This document shows positions 42,779 through 52,126 of a stretch of 64,000 nt of DNA, one piece after another; the first letter of the stretch is position 1, and every line of letters begins with the position of its first letter. The translations under genes and the position numbers were made by a program. The DNA is taken from positions 1 through 64,000 of the forward strand of contig NZ_JAQQGN010000004.1 of assembly GCF_028550595.1 (NCBI RefSeq), read 5' to 3'. The notes beneath the pieces were generated by a model. It searched no databases, had not been told where the DNA came from, and saw nothing but the letters and a program-made list of their open reading frames with translations. The DNA is from Luteimonas sp. BLCC-B24 (GTDB taxonomy: Bacteria > Pseudomonadota > Gammaproteobacteria > Xanthomonadales > Xanthomonadaceae).

Positions 42779-43510
42779 ATGCAGCCATCACCGCCACCGT
42801 TCATCCTGAGTCGAAGTGTTGATGTCCGCGCTGCGGCGCAACGTTTCGCGCAGCATGGAATCGTCGAAATTCCAGGGGTTTTCGAACCCGAAGTTGCAGA
42901 ACGCCTCCACATGTGTCTGCGTTCTGAGGTGCCTTGGGGATTGGCGTACGAACTCGGGGGCAGAGCGCAATACCTCGACAGCGGGGCACTCGCCTCAATC
43001 CAGCCTGACACGATGGCGGACATCGAACAAAGAATCCGCGGCGAGGCGATCCACGGCTTCCAATATCGCTATTTCAACTATCCCATACTCGATGCGTACC
43101 TTGAGAAGTGGCCTAACGAGGTGGCGTTGTTGCACACCTTTCTCGAATTCATCAATGGACCGCAGTGGTTGTCACTCGCGTGGCAGGTCACGGGTCTTAA
43201 GGAGCTGACCAAATGCGACGCCCAAGCCTCCCTCTACGCCCCGAATTGCTTTCTTCATCGACATAGCGATGAAAAAAGCAGCGAGGGATGGCGCATCGCA
43301 TATGTATTGGGACTCACTCGCGAGTGGCGGCCAGAGTACGGCGGCACCTTGCAGTTCCTCGACGAAGCAGGCAACACGACGCTGGGCGTGCTGCCGAAAT
43401 TCAATACGCTGAATCTGTTCGCAGTACCTCGATGGCATATGGTGACTCACGTACCGCCCTATGCGCCGACCGGGCGCTATGCGATCACTGGCTGGTTCCG
43501 CGACAAGTGA
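42779..43510 (+). CDS. 2-oxoglutarate/Fe(II)-dependent oxygenase (243 aa)
   Basis: The double-stranded beta-helix ligands are H162-x-D164 (LHRHSDE) and H220 in FAVPRWHMVT, with R233 in GRYAITGWF binding 2-oxoglutarate. This resembles prolyl-hydroxylase-like oxygenases with the YGGTLQFLD strand. The substrate is unknown. Codon usage is visibly less GC-biased than the neighbours, and the gene is preceded by a 505-base noncoding stretch, both hints of recent acquisition. The ATG at 42779 begins the protein-like part; no clear ribosome site is seen. Confidence 0.8.
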   Translation: MQPSPPPFILSRSVDVRAAAQRFAQHGIVEIPGVFEPEVAERLHMCLRSEVPWGLAYELGGRAQYLDSGALASIQPDTMADIEQRIRGEAIHGFQYRYFNYPILDAYLEKWPNEVALLHTFLEFINGPQWLSLAWQVTGLKELTKCDAQASLYAPNCFLHRHSDEKSSEGWRIAYVLGLTREWRPEYGGTLQFLDEAGNTTLGVLPKFNTLNLFAVPRWHMVTHVPPYAPTGRYAITGWFRDK

Positions 43511-43806
43511 GGCCCCGCCCGCTGCCTCACGCCTCGAGGTGCGCTGAAATCGCGCATGCCGATGGACGCATGTGTGCGGATTGCACTCCGACAGCGTTCG
43601 CCAAAGCCGGAGATCGAATGGGCGGTGCCGGGCATCCGGCCGCGGCACCCATCCGCTACTGGCCAGTCGTCTGATAGGGCCGACCACGCCGTATCTGGTC
43701 ACCGCCAACGCCGTTCGCGCCAGCTCAGCCGAGGTTGCGTGCTGCCGGCACTCGCCTCATCTTGAGCGCATCGCGATGGGCCGGGTGACAGACAGGACGT
43801 GACAGG

Positions 43807-44415
43807 GTGGACGGCCTCGGTTTCGCACTTGCCGTACTGCTGGTGGAACTCACGCCCGGGCCGAACATGGCCTGGCTGGTCGCGTTGACGCTGGCCGAGG
43901 GGCGACGCGCCGGGTGCATGGCGGCGGCGGGCGTGGCGCTGGGGCTGGCGATCAACGTGGCGCTTGCGGGCGCCGGGCTGGGCGCCTTGCTGGACCGGGC
44001 GCCGGGGCTCGGAGCCGGTCTCGGCGTGGCGGCAGGCGCGATGATGCTGTGGCTGGCCTGGCGCGGATGGACGGCACCGGCCGACGCCCCGGCCACGCAT
44101 ACGACGGCCGGGACGCGTTCGCTGCACGGTGTCGTGACCGGCCTCGTGCTCAACGTGTTCAACGCGAAGGCGGCGCTGTTCTTCCTGACCGTGGCGCCGC
44201 GGTTTCTCGACGCGGCGCCCGGCTGGCGCGAGATCGCGGCGCTGGGCCTGATCAGCGTGGGCGTCGCGACCCTGGTCCATCTGGGCCTGGTGTTCGGTGC
44301 CGGCGGTGTGCGCCGGGTGCTCGTCCGGCCGTCGCGGGTGCGCAGGGTGCGCCGGGGCCTCGCGCTGGGGATGGCCGCGGTCGGGCTGTGGTTCCTGGTC
44401 GCCGCGATCCCGTGA
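43807..44415 (+). CDS. LysE/RhtB-family amino-acid exporter (202 aa, GTG start)
   Basis: ELTPGPNMAWLVALTLAEGRRAG is the family signature near the N-terminus. Six hydrophobic segments are spread over the protein, with NVFNAKAALFFLTVAPRFLD typical of RhtB. Such exporters excrete amino acids or homoserine lactones. The start appears to be GTG at 43807. No regulator is adjacent. Confidence 0.88.
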   Translation: MDGLGFALAVLLVELTPGPNMAWLVALTLAEGRRAGCMAAAGVALGLAINVALAGAGLGALLDRAPGLGAGLGVAAGAMMLWLAWRGWTAPADAPATHTTAGTRSLHGVVTGLVLNVFNAKAALFFLTVAPRFLDAAPGWREIAALGLISVGVATLVHLGLVFGAGGVRRVLVRPSRVRRVRRGLALGMAAVGLWFLVAAIP

Positions 44416-44727
44416 CGCATGCCGCCGGCCCGGAGCGCGCCCCCGCGTGGCCTGACGCATTGCGCCGCCGTCCATCGCGAAGCCGGCCGCGGACCGCCCC
44501 CGGTGTGCAGAGCGGCATCCGTCCTGAACGCAGGCATGTCCCCGTGCCCGACCGCGCCCGCGTGTGGCGGCACTCGGTGCGTCAGCGACTCCGCGACCCG
44601 TCCGCGCGTGCAACGGCGTCCCGCCCGGCGTCGCCCGCAACCGCCGGTGCCCGACGAGCGGCACTCAAGACGCTCTGACGCACGCCGATACAGGCGTAAC
44701 TGCAGAGAGTCTCCGGATCCACCGCTC
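44416..44727. other. Intergenic region upstream of motA
   Basis: No protein-like frame was recognised in these 312 bases; the motAB promoter should lie in the right-hand half. Confidence 0.45.
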
Positions 44728-45588
44728 ATGTATCTGATCATCGGTGCCATCGTCGTCGTCGCGAGCATGGTCGGCGGCTTCACCATGGTGGGTGGCAAAT
44801 TGCTGTCGCTGTGGCACGTCAACGAGATCATCGTGATCTGCGGCTGCGCGCTGGGTGCCTATGTGATCGCCACGCCGCCCAAGGTGATGAAGGGCGCGAT
44901 GCAGAGCACGATCGCCCTGCTGAAAGGGCCGAAATACCAGCGCGCCGACTACGTCGATCTGCTGAAGCTGATCTACGAGATCCTGATGAAGATGCGCCGT
45001 GAGGGCACGATGGCGATCGAGGATCACATCGAGAACCCGGAGCGCAGCACGATCTTCCAGAAGTATCCGAAGATCGCGGCCGACCACCACATGCTGACCT
45101 TCATCACCGACTGCCTGCGCCTGATGATCGGTGGCAGCATGAGCCCGCACGAGCTCGAATCGCTGCTCGAGTACGAGCTCGAAACGCATCACCAGGAGGC
45201 GCTGGAGCCCGCGCACTCGGTGCAGAAGGTCGCCGACGCCTTGCCGGGGTTCGGCATCGTCGCTGCAGTGCTCGGCATCATCCTGACGATGTCGATCGTC
45301 GGCAGCGCGCCGCCGGCCGAGATCGGCCAGAAGGTGGCCTCGGCGCTGGTCGGCACCTTTCTGGGCATCTTTCTCGCCTATGGCTTCGTCGGTCCGGTCG
45401 CCACCGCGATGGAGAACCGCGCGCATGACGAGGGCAAGGCCTTCGAGGTGGTGAAGATGGCGCTGGTGGCATCACTGCGCGGCTACGCGCCGTCGGTGGC
45501 GATCGAGTTCGCGCGCAAGCTGCTGTTCTCGGGTGTGCGTCCGAGCTTCCAGGACCTGGAAGCCGACCTCAAGGCCGCCAAGGGCTGA
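44728..45588 (+). CDS. motA: Flagellar motor stator protein MotA
   Basis: A 286-residue protein with four membrane helices. The start MYLIIGAIVVVASMVGGF, the cytoplasmic loop with the charged stretch MRREG, and the later ALPGFGIVAAVLGIILTMSIVG are standard for MotA. It forms the proton-driven stator with MotB, whose gene follows after five bases. No other flagellar gene is in the window, which is common for Xanthomonads. Confidence 0.97.
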   Translation: MYLIIGAIVVVASMVGGFTMVGGKLLSLWHVNEIIVICGCALGAYVIATPPKVMKGAMQSTIALLKGPKYQRADYVDLLKLIYEILMKMRREGTMAIEDHIENPERSTIFQKYPKIAADHHMLTFITDCLRLMIGGSMSPHELESLLEYELETHHQEALEPAHSVQKVADALPGFGIVAAVLGIILTMSIVGSAPPAEIGQKVASALVGTFLGIFLAYGFVGPVATAMENRAHDEGKAFEVVKMALVASLRGYAPSVAIEFARKLLFSGVRPSFQDLEADLKAAKG

Positions 45589-45593
45589 CCGTC

Positions 45594-46508
45594 ATGAGTG
45601 ACCAGGCGCAACCGATCATCATCGTCCGCAAGAAGAAGGGCGGTGGCGGCGGTCATCACGGCGGCGCGTGGAAGGTCGCCTATGCGGACTTCGTGACCGC
45701 GATGATGGCCTTCTTCATGGTGATGTGGCTGGTGGCCACGATGCCGCAGGAACAGCTGGGCGGCATCGCGGAGTACTTCAAGAATCCGAGCGCGGTGGCC
45801 GGCGCCGCCGCATCGGCCGCCCCCGGGGTCAGCGGCCCCGGCGGCGCAGGCGACGTGCCGATCAAGATGTTCGACCATCTGAGCAACCCGCCCGGCGCGG
45901 GCGCGACGCCGGACGAATCACGCCGCGATGCGGCCGATCGCGCGCGCCTGGAAGCGCTCAAGCGCGAGCTCGAAGAGGCGGTGGCGAAAAGCCAGGCACT
46001 GGCGCCGTTCAAGGACCAGCTGCTGATCGACATCACGCCCGAAGGCCTGCGCATCCAGATCGTCGACAGCCACAACCGGCCGATGTTCGACCTCGGGTCG
46101 CCCAACCTCAAGGACTACACCGCGCAGATCCTCTTCGAGCTGGCGAAGTATCTGAACCAGGTCGACAACCGCGTGGCGATCTCCGGCCATACCGACACCA
46201 CGCCGTTCGCCGATGCCAGCGGCTCGGGCAACTGGGAACTGTCGAGCCAGCGCGCCAACGCGGCGCGTCGCGCGCTGGTGGCCGGTGGTATGGACGAAGC
46301 CAAGCTGTCGCGCGTGGTCGGGCTGTCGTCGTCGGTGCCGTTCGACAAGGCCGATCCGCGCAACCCCATCAACCGGCGCATCAGCATCGTGGTGCTCAGC
46401 GATGCGGCCGAACGCATCGATGCCGAAGGGCAGGCGGCCGTGCCGGTCGCGGACGTCGCGCCCGTGGACGAGACGGGCGGCGACCTGCTGGCCCAGCGCC
46501 AGGACTGA
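45594..46508 (+). CDS. motB: Flagellar motor stator protein MotB
   Basis: A basic Gly/His-rich start (VRKKKGGGGGHHGG) precedes one membrane helix with the proton-carrying Asp in WKVAYADFVTAMMAFFMVMW. The plug/linker region follows, then the OmpA peptidoglycan-binding domain (ISGHTDTTPFADASGSGNWE, LSSQRANAARRALV). The His-rich N-terminus and Gly/Pro linker are slightly long. Co-transcribed with motA. Confidence 0.97.
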   Translation: MSDQAQPIIIVRKKKGGGGGHHGGAWKVAYADFVTAMMAFFMVMWLVATMPQEQLGGIAEYFKNPSAVAGAAASAAPGVSGPGGAGDVPIKMFDHLSNPPGAGATPDESRRDAADRARLEALKRELEEAVAKSQALAPFKDQLLIDITPEGLRIQIVDSHNRPMFDLGSPNLKDYTAQILFELAKYLNQVDNRVAISGHTDTTPFADASGSGNWELSSQRANAARRALVAGGMDEAKLSRVVGLSSSVPFDKADPRNPINRRISIVVLSDAAERIDAEGQAAVPVADVAPVDETGGDLLAQRQD

Positions 46509-46595
46509 GCGCGCGCGCGGACGGTGCGCCGGCGAGCGCCGTGCCCGTGGCGGCGCGGTGCACTAGTCTGTGCGGCCGTCGAACGAGTCGCCCGC

Positions 46596-47471
46596 ATGAA
46601 GCTCCAGCTGTCCCTCGAGTGGTTCCTGAATCCGGATCACCTCCCGCTGATCGCGGGGATCGAACGCGGCTGGTACCGCGACGCGGGCCTCGAACTGGAA
46701 CTTCTGGTGCCCGACGATCACTACGACGGCCTGGCGGCCACGGTCGCCGGCGAGGTGGCGTTCGCGTGCAACGAGCCCCTGCACATGATCGATGCCCACC
46801 GTCCGGGCCTGAAGGCACTGGGCTGCTTCTTCGAGACCGACGGCGGCATCCTGCTGCAACGCGACGCCGCAGACCGGCTGCGGAACGGCGGAGCGGTGCG
46901 TCTCGCATCGCCGGTCGCGGGCGGGGTCACCGATGCGATCGCGGTCGAAATCCTGTCGCGCTGGTGCACCCGGCAGGGCGCGCCGTTCGATCCGGCGCAG
47001 GTGCGGATCGAGGGTGCCGGGTTCGAGCATCTCGCGAACCTGCGCGCAGGCTTCGACGGGGCGTGGCTGTGTTTCGCGAACTTCGAAGGGGTGGAGGCGC
47101 GGCTGGAGGGCATGGACACGATGTTCATCACCACCCACGACGTGGGCCTGGCCAACTTCTCGGCCCTGGAGCTGTTCACGTCGACGGGATTTCTCGACGC
47201 CAATGCGGGCGTCGTCGACACGGTCGTTCGCCTGATCGGGGAGGGCGCCGCGTTGTGCCGGGCCGATCCCGCCGAAGCGGCGGCGCTGTGGTACCGCTAC
47301 AGCAGGACCGCGCCCACGCCGCTGATGGACGCGATCATCGCCGATACCTGTCCGCGCCTCGTCGCGCCTCTGCGCCGCGACGCCTCGCGCTGGCACGGCA
47401 TGTGGGCGCAGTTCGACCGGCTCGGTCTGAGCCAGGTCGACGGCGCGGGCTACGCGGCGCTCTATTCGTAA
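46596..47471 (+). CDS. THI5/NMT1-like (SsuA/THI5 fold) protein without signal peptide (291 aa)
   Basis: LEWFLNPDHLPLIAGIERGW with YRDAGLELELL is the opening of the NMT1/THI5 periplasmic-binding-like fold. Most bacterial members are exported binding proteins for thiamine-precursor ABC transporters, but this one starts directly with the mature fold and has no signal sequence, and no transporter gene is near. A cytoplasmic pyrimidine-precursor enzyme like THI5 is therefore possible. The fungal CCCFC motif is absent. It starts 87 bases after motB. Confidence 0.75.
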   Translation: MKLQLSLEWFLNPDHLPLIAGIERGWYRDAGLELELLVPDDHYDGLAATVAGEVAFACNEPLHMIDAHRPGLKALGCFFETDGGILLQRDAADRLRNGGAVRLASPVAGGVTDAIAVEILSRWCTRQGAPFDPAQVRIEGAGFEHLANLRAGFDGAWLCFANFEGVEARLEGMDTMFITTHDVGLANFSALELFTSTGFLDANAGVVDTVVRLIGEGAALCRADPAEAAALWYRYSRTAPTPLMDAIIADTCPRLVAPLRRDASRWHGMWAQFDRLGLSQVDGAGYAALYS

Positions 47472-48057
47472 TCGTCCCGGCGCAAGCGCTCGCACGCGCA
47501 CGCACGCGTGCGCGGCGACATGCCCGCGCGCGTCGGATGACCGCTCCGTCTGCAGCGTCGCCGGGCCGGCGGGCGATCACGTTTGCGCCCCGGCCGCCTG
47601 CGCGCATGCGGAGGGCGACACGCGCGCATTTCGCGCGTGAATGGCCACACGCGCCGCGCGCACGATGCGGATATGGGCCGGGTTTGCTGCACTGCACGGT
47701 GACAAAGCCGCGACAGCGCTATACACCGTCACTCCAGGGGTGTTAGCGCTATCACGTTCACGGCGATGGAGACGGAGTTCGGACGCTTCGACAGTGCAGG
47801 GCAGGCGCTCGGGCGCCATGCACACGGGCGAAACGGCGGCACTCCGGCACGATCGACGCACGTGCATGGCGGCAGGACGAGCCGAGTCGACGCCGTATGT
47901 CCCCACCGACCGACGCTCCAGTGCGTTCAAGAGAACACTCGAAGGAGGGCCCCCGAGCCGCAGATGCCGCATGGCGCAGGCGAAGGTGGCCGGGTGATGT
48001 GAGTGCCGCGCGCAGCCTGCGTGCGGTCGAACCAATCTTGGTGCTGAGGACGGGCGA
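47472..48057. other. Long leader region of the TonB receptor/halogenase locus
   Basis: 586 bases with no convincing gene. It contains the LacI-type operator at 47741-47754 and a related half-site AGCGCTAT near 47715-47722. The last 300 bases before the receptor start are free of recognised motifs. Confidence 0.5.
47741..47754 (+). promoter_or_regulatory. LacI-family type operator upstream of the TonB receptor
   Basis: TGTTAGCGCTATCA is a 14-base palindrome with one mismatch and the central GC step typical of LacI/GalR-family operators. It lies about 300 bases before the receptor start. TonB receptors of this class in Xanthomonads and Caulobacter are often repressed by LacI-type sugar regulators. 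No such regulator gene is in the window. Confidence 0.55.
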
Positions 48058-51000
48058 ATGAACCTGAAGTTGAAGCGTTTGAAGTCGACGGCGATGTTTA
48101 CCTTCGTCGGTGGCGTGTTGATCATCAATCCGGCGTTCGCGCAGGAGCCACAGCGTCCGGCGACCACCGGCGCGCAGTCGACGAGCGCGCCGCAGAGCGC
48201 GGCGACCGATCTCGACACGGTCAGCGTCACCGCGCTGCGCAGCAGCCTCAACCAGGCGATGGAAACCAAGCGCGACGCGGCCGGCGTGGTCGACGCGATC
48301 AGCGCCGAGGACATCGGCAAGTTCCCCGATTCCAACCTCGCCGAATCCCTGCAGCGCGTGACCGGCATCTCGATCGAGCGCCGCGACGGCGAAGGGGCGC
48401 AGGTCACGGCGCGCGGCTTCGGCCCGCAGTTCAACATGGTCACGCTCAACGGCCGCCAGGTGCCCGGCGCCGACGCCTTCGGCGCGTCCGGCCAGGTGGC
48501 GATCGGCGGCGTGGACGGCGGCACGCGCGCGTTCAACTTCGCGCAGCTCGCGGCCGAGGCGATCAGCGGCATCGAGGTCTACAAGACCAGCCAGGCCCAC
48601 GTGCCCAGCGGCGGCATCGGCGCGACGATCAACATCCTCACCGATCGTCCGTTCAACCACTCGGGCGTGGTCGCCAGCGCCGGCGCCAAGGTGGTCTCCG
48701 ACCGCAGCCAGCCGTTCGAGAGCGACCTCACGCCCGAACTCTCCGGCATCTTCAGCTACACCAACCCGGACAAGACCTTCGGCGTGGGCCTGAGCACCAG
48801 CTACCAGAAGCGCAAGGGCGGCTCGGTCCAGGCGACCAACAACTACTGGAACATCCAGCCCTGGACGGGCACGATGCCGGGCGATCCGGCGGTGACCAAC
48901 GCGCCGGCCATCGGCGAGCTCTATGCGCGTCCCAACGATCTGCGCTATGCGTTTTCCGAGTTCGAGCGTGAGCGCATCAACGGCCAGGCCGTGCTGCAGT
49001 TCGCGCCCACCGACAGCGTCACCCTGACCCTGGACTACACGTACTCGACCAACGAGATCACCGAGAACCGCGGTGAGCAGGGCATGTGGCTGCAGAACAG
49101 CGCCTATACCAACATCGAGTTCGACACTTCCGGCGCAGTGGCCACGCCCACCTACATCCGCGAGATCGCGGGCACCAAGGATTTCGGCCTCGAGCAGCAG
49201 CGCAGCATGCAGGAGTACAAGCTCGGCTCGCTGGGCTTCAATGCGGTCTGGGACGTCAACACCGATTTCCGCCTGAGCCTCGACGCGCACAACTCCAAGA
49301 CCGAGAGCCGGCCGAACGATCCGCTGACCGGCGGTGGCTCGATCTTCATGAGCATCGCGGGGACCAACAACTGCACCACCGGCCCGCACTGCGGCGGCTC
49401 GTGGGTGCAGGAGCTGTTCTTCAACAACGGCATGCCGGTGGGTACCCAGACCTGGTATCCCTCGACCGCCGATGCGATCGCGCGCACCAACGGTGTGGTG
49501 AATCCGGGCTTCGTGGCCGGCGAGATCGGCTCCCAGGTGCTGCGCGTCAACGCGCAGACCCAGATCAGCGAGATCAAGCAGGGCCGGGTGGACGGCGAGT
49601 GGAGCTTCGACCAGGGCCGTTTCCAGTTCGGTGTCGACACCAACAAGGTCAGCACCCACCGCCTGCAGGCCGCCGAAGCCTATTCGGCACTCGGCGACTG
49701 GAGCGTGGCGAACGTCGATTCCGATGTCGCCGGCGGGCTGATGAATTTCCTGCAGCCGGTCAGCATCGTCGGCCTGTTCGACGACTATTCGATCGGCGGC
49801 TGGCCGGCCTGGCGCGGCGACGCCGGCGCGCTCGCGCAATGGGCGGCGGCGCAGTACGGCGTGGGCCTGGGCGTGAGCCCGCAGAACGCGGCCGACAACC
49901 GGGTCGAGGAAAAAACCAATGCGGCGTACATGCAGCTCTCGCTCGAGGGCGAGCTGGCCGGCATGCGCACCAACACCCGGATCGGCGTGCGCTACGAGAC
50001 GACCGACATCACCTCGACCTCGATCATCGCGATCCCCGAGGCGATCGAATGGCAGTCCAACAACGACTTCCGCATCGTGCTCTCCGACGAGCTCGAGCCC
50101 TTCAGCGAGCGCGCCAGCTACAGCTACATCCTGCCCAACCTCGATTTCAGCATCGACTTCACCGACCAGCTCAAGGGACGCGCCTCGTTCGGCAAGAGCA
50201 TCGCGCGTGCACCGTACGGCAATCTCTACGCCGGGCCGGGCGCCCAGCAGCCGACCGGCTCGGTCCTGCTCGATTCGTCATCCCGCGCGCAGGGCAATTC
50301 GCAGAATCCGAGCCTCAAGCCGCTCGAATCGGACAACCTCGACCTGGCGCTCGAGTGGTACTTCGCCAATGCGAGCTACCTGTCGGTGACGTACTGGACG
50401 AAGTCGGTGAACAACTTCATCGGCAACACCATCACCCAGGAGCCGCTGTACGGGCTGCGTGATCCGACGTCCGGTCCCGACGCCCAGGCCGCGCTGGCCT
50501 TCCTGCTGAGCCCGGCGTGCGCGGCCCAGGTGGGCGCCGCCAATGCGGCGGCGTGCTCTGGCAACGACACCTCGCTGTTCAGTGCGCTGGCGCTGTTGCG
50601 CAACGACCCGGCGGGCCTGGGCGCGTTCGACGGCAGCGACGCGCAGGCGCTGGCGCTGGAGGCGGCCTATGATCTCTACGGCAATGCCAACGACCCGCTG
50701 TACCAGTTCAACGTCAGCCAGCCGATCAACCAGAACGCGGCCACATTGCGTGGCTGGGAACTGGGCGGCCAGTACTTCTTCGGCGATTCCGGCTTCGGCA
50801 TCCTCGCCAACTACACCATCGTCAACGGCGACGTGGGCTACAACAACGGGGGCGATCCGAACGTGGACCAGTTCGCGCTCACCGGCCTCAGCGACACCGC
50901 CAATGCGGTCTTCATGTACGAGAAGTACGGCTGGACGGTGCGCCTGGCCTGGAACTGGCGCGACGAGTATCTGATCCTCGCCAACCAGGGCAACAGCAAG

Positions 51001-51198
51001 AACCCGTACTACGTCGAGGCCTACGACCAGTGGGATCTCAGCGTGAACTACGCCCTCAACGACCACTGGTCGTTCGGCTTCGAGGCGGTCAATCTGACCG
51101 GTGAGGACGTGCGCTGGCATGCCCGCACCGATCAGCAGATCGTCAAGCTGGCCGACCAGAGCCCGCGCTACATGCTGGGCGTGCGCTACCGCTTCTGA
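48058..51198 (+). CDS. TonB-dependent receptor of the Xanthomonas/Caulobacter type (1046 aa)
   Basis: A signal peptide (to NPAFAQ) is followed by the TonB-box region TVSVTALR and the plug motif AISAEDIGKFPDSNLAESLQ, RVTGISIERRDGEGAQVTAR, characteristic of the TonB_Xanth_Caul subgroup. The barrel ends with the aromatic YRF strand. These receptors mostly import oligosaccharides or related nutrients. It heads a locus with SapC, cupin-like and halogenase genes, a common combination for this subgroup. Confidence 0.95.
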   Translation: MNLKLKRLKSTAMFTFVGGVLIINPAFAQEPQRPATTGAQSTSAPQSAATDLDTVSVTALRSSLNQAMETKRDAAGVVDAISAEDIGKFPDSNLAESLQRVTGISIERRDGEGAQVTARGFGPQFNMVTLNGRQVPGADAFGASGQVAIGGVDGGTRAFNFAQLAAEAISGIEVYKTSQAHVPSGGIGATINILTDRPFNHSGVVASAGAKVVSDRSQPFESDLTPELSGIFSYTNPDKTFGVGLSTSYQKRKGGSVQATNNYWNIQPWTGTMPGDPAVTNAPAIGELYARPNDLRYAFSEFERERINGQAVLQFAPTDSVTLTLDYTYSTNEITENRGEQGMWLQNSAYTNIEFDTSGAVATPTYIREIAGTKDFGLEQQRSMQEYKLGSLGFNAVWDVNTDFRLSLDAHNSKTESRPNDPLTGGGSIFMSIAGTNNCTTGPHCGGSWVQELFFNNGMPVGTQTWYPSTADAIARTNGVVNPGFVAGEIGSQVLRVNAQTQISEIKQGRVDGEWSFDQGRFQFGVDTNKVSTHRLQAAEAYSALGDWSVANVDSDVAGGLMNFLQPVSIVGLFDDYSIGGWPAWRGDAGALAQWAAAQYGVGLGVSPQNAADNRVEEKTNAAYMQLSLEGELAGMRTNTRIGVRYETTDITSTSIIAIPEAIEWQSNNDFRIVLSDELEPFSERASYSYILPNLDFSIDFTDQLKGRASFGKSIARAPYGNLYAGPGAQQPTGSVLLDSSSRAQGNSQNPSLKPLESDNLDLALEWYFANASYLSVTYWTKSVNNFIGNTITQEPLYGLRDPTSGPDAQAALAFLLSPACAAQVGAANAAACSGNDTSLFSALALLRNDPAGLGAFDGSDAQALALEAAYDLYGNANDPLYQFNVSQPINQNAATLRGWELGGQYFFGDSGFGILANYTIVNGDVGYNNGGDPNVDQFALTGLSDTANAVFMYEKYGWTVRLAWNWRDEYLILANQGNSKNPYYVEAYDQWDLSVNYALNDHWSFGFEAVNLTGEDVRWHARTDQQIVKLADQSPRYMLGVRYRF

Positions 51199-51231
51199 TC
51201 CCGTCACCGCCTCCCCCGCGGACGATGCCGG

Positions 51232-51264
51232 ACGGGACCGTTGCACGTGCAGCGGTCCCGTTCT
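51232..51264 (+). terminator. Hairpin between the receptor and SapC genes
   Basis: ACGGGACCG (51232-51240) pairs with CGGTCCCGT (51253-51261), and the loop itself contains GCACGTGC. The tail is short (TTCTC). It may act as a partial terminator, leaving the receptor more expressed than downstream genes. Confidence 0.55.
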
Positions 51265-51367
51265 CGCATGGCGCGGCGGGGTGCGCGCACCGATGCGCCG
51301 GCGCGCGTGCGCCCGTACCATCCAGGGACCGTCCGCATCGTCCGGGCGTTCCCAGCCCGGAGACCCG

Positions 51368-52123
51368 ATGGCCCGCTTCGAACTGCTCAACAACGTGGCG
51401 CACAAGGACCTGCGCGTCGCCACCGGCTTCGATCCGCGTTTCGGCGACGCGATCGGCATGGTGCCGGCGTATCCGAGCGAATACGCCGAACTGCAGCGCG
51501 AGTACCCGATCTTCTTCCGCAAGGACGAGGCGGGCGAGTGGATGTCGGTGGCGCTGCTGGGCTTCGAACAGCACGAGAACCTGTTCCTGCGCGACGGCCG
51601 CTGGAATGCCGCCTACCTGCCGGGCGCCGTGGCGAAGGGCCCGTTCCTGATCGGCTTCCAGGAGCAGCAGATCGACGGTGAGGTCCAGCAGGCGCCGGTG
51701 ATCCATGTCGACGTCGATCATCCCCGGGTGAATCGCGACGACGGCGAGGCGGTGTTCCTGCCGCAGGGCGGGAACAGCCCTTATCTCGATCACATCGCCA
51801 ACGTGCTGCGTGGCATCCGCGACGGCGCGGAGTTCGGCACGGCCATGTTCGCCGCCTTCGATGGCCTGGGCCTGATCCAGCCGGTACAGCTGGCGGTCGA
51901 ACTGGATGCGCGGCACCGCGTCGACGTGCGCGGACTGTACGGCATCGATCGCGACGCGCTGGCGGCACTGGAGGGCGCGGCGCTCGAGCGCCTACACCGC
52001 GCGGGGTATCTGGAAGGGGCCTATCTGGTTCTGGCGTCGCTGAACAACGTGCGCCGGCTGATGGCGGAAAAGCAGCGCCGTCTGCGTGAGCAGGACGCGG
52101 CCGCCGGCAACGGAGGCCACTGA
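51368..52123 (+). CDS. SapC-family protein (251 aa)
   Basis: A cytoplasmic protein with the SapC layout: RVATGFDPRFGDAIGMVPAY, EYPIFFRKDEAGEWMSVALL, GFEQHENLFL and LGLIQPVQLAVEL near the C-terminus. SapC was named from an S-layer operon, and its function is unknown. In Xanthomonads it is regularly found with TonB receptors, cupin-like proteins and tryptophan-halogenase-like enzymes. It is followed after three bases by the cupin-like gene. Confidence 0.92.
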   Translation: MARFELLNNVAHKDLRVATGFDPRFGDAIGMVPAYPSEYAELQREYPIFFRKDEAGEWMSVALLGFEQHENLFLRDGRWNAAYLPGAVAKGPFLIGFQEQQIDGEVQQAPVIHVDVDHPRVNRDDGEAVFLPQGGNSPYLDHIANVLRGIRDGAEFGTAMFAAFDGLGLIQPVQLAVELDARHRVDVRGLYGIDRDALAALEGAALERLHRAGYLEGAYLVLASLNNVRRLMAEKQRRLREQDAAAGNGGH

Positions 52124-52126
52124 GCC

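Noticed and set aside
47758..49839. A 693-codon minus-strand frame
   Set aside because: Antisense to the TonB receptor; composition is a mirror of its codons and no domain is recognisable.
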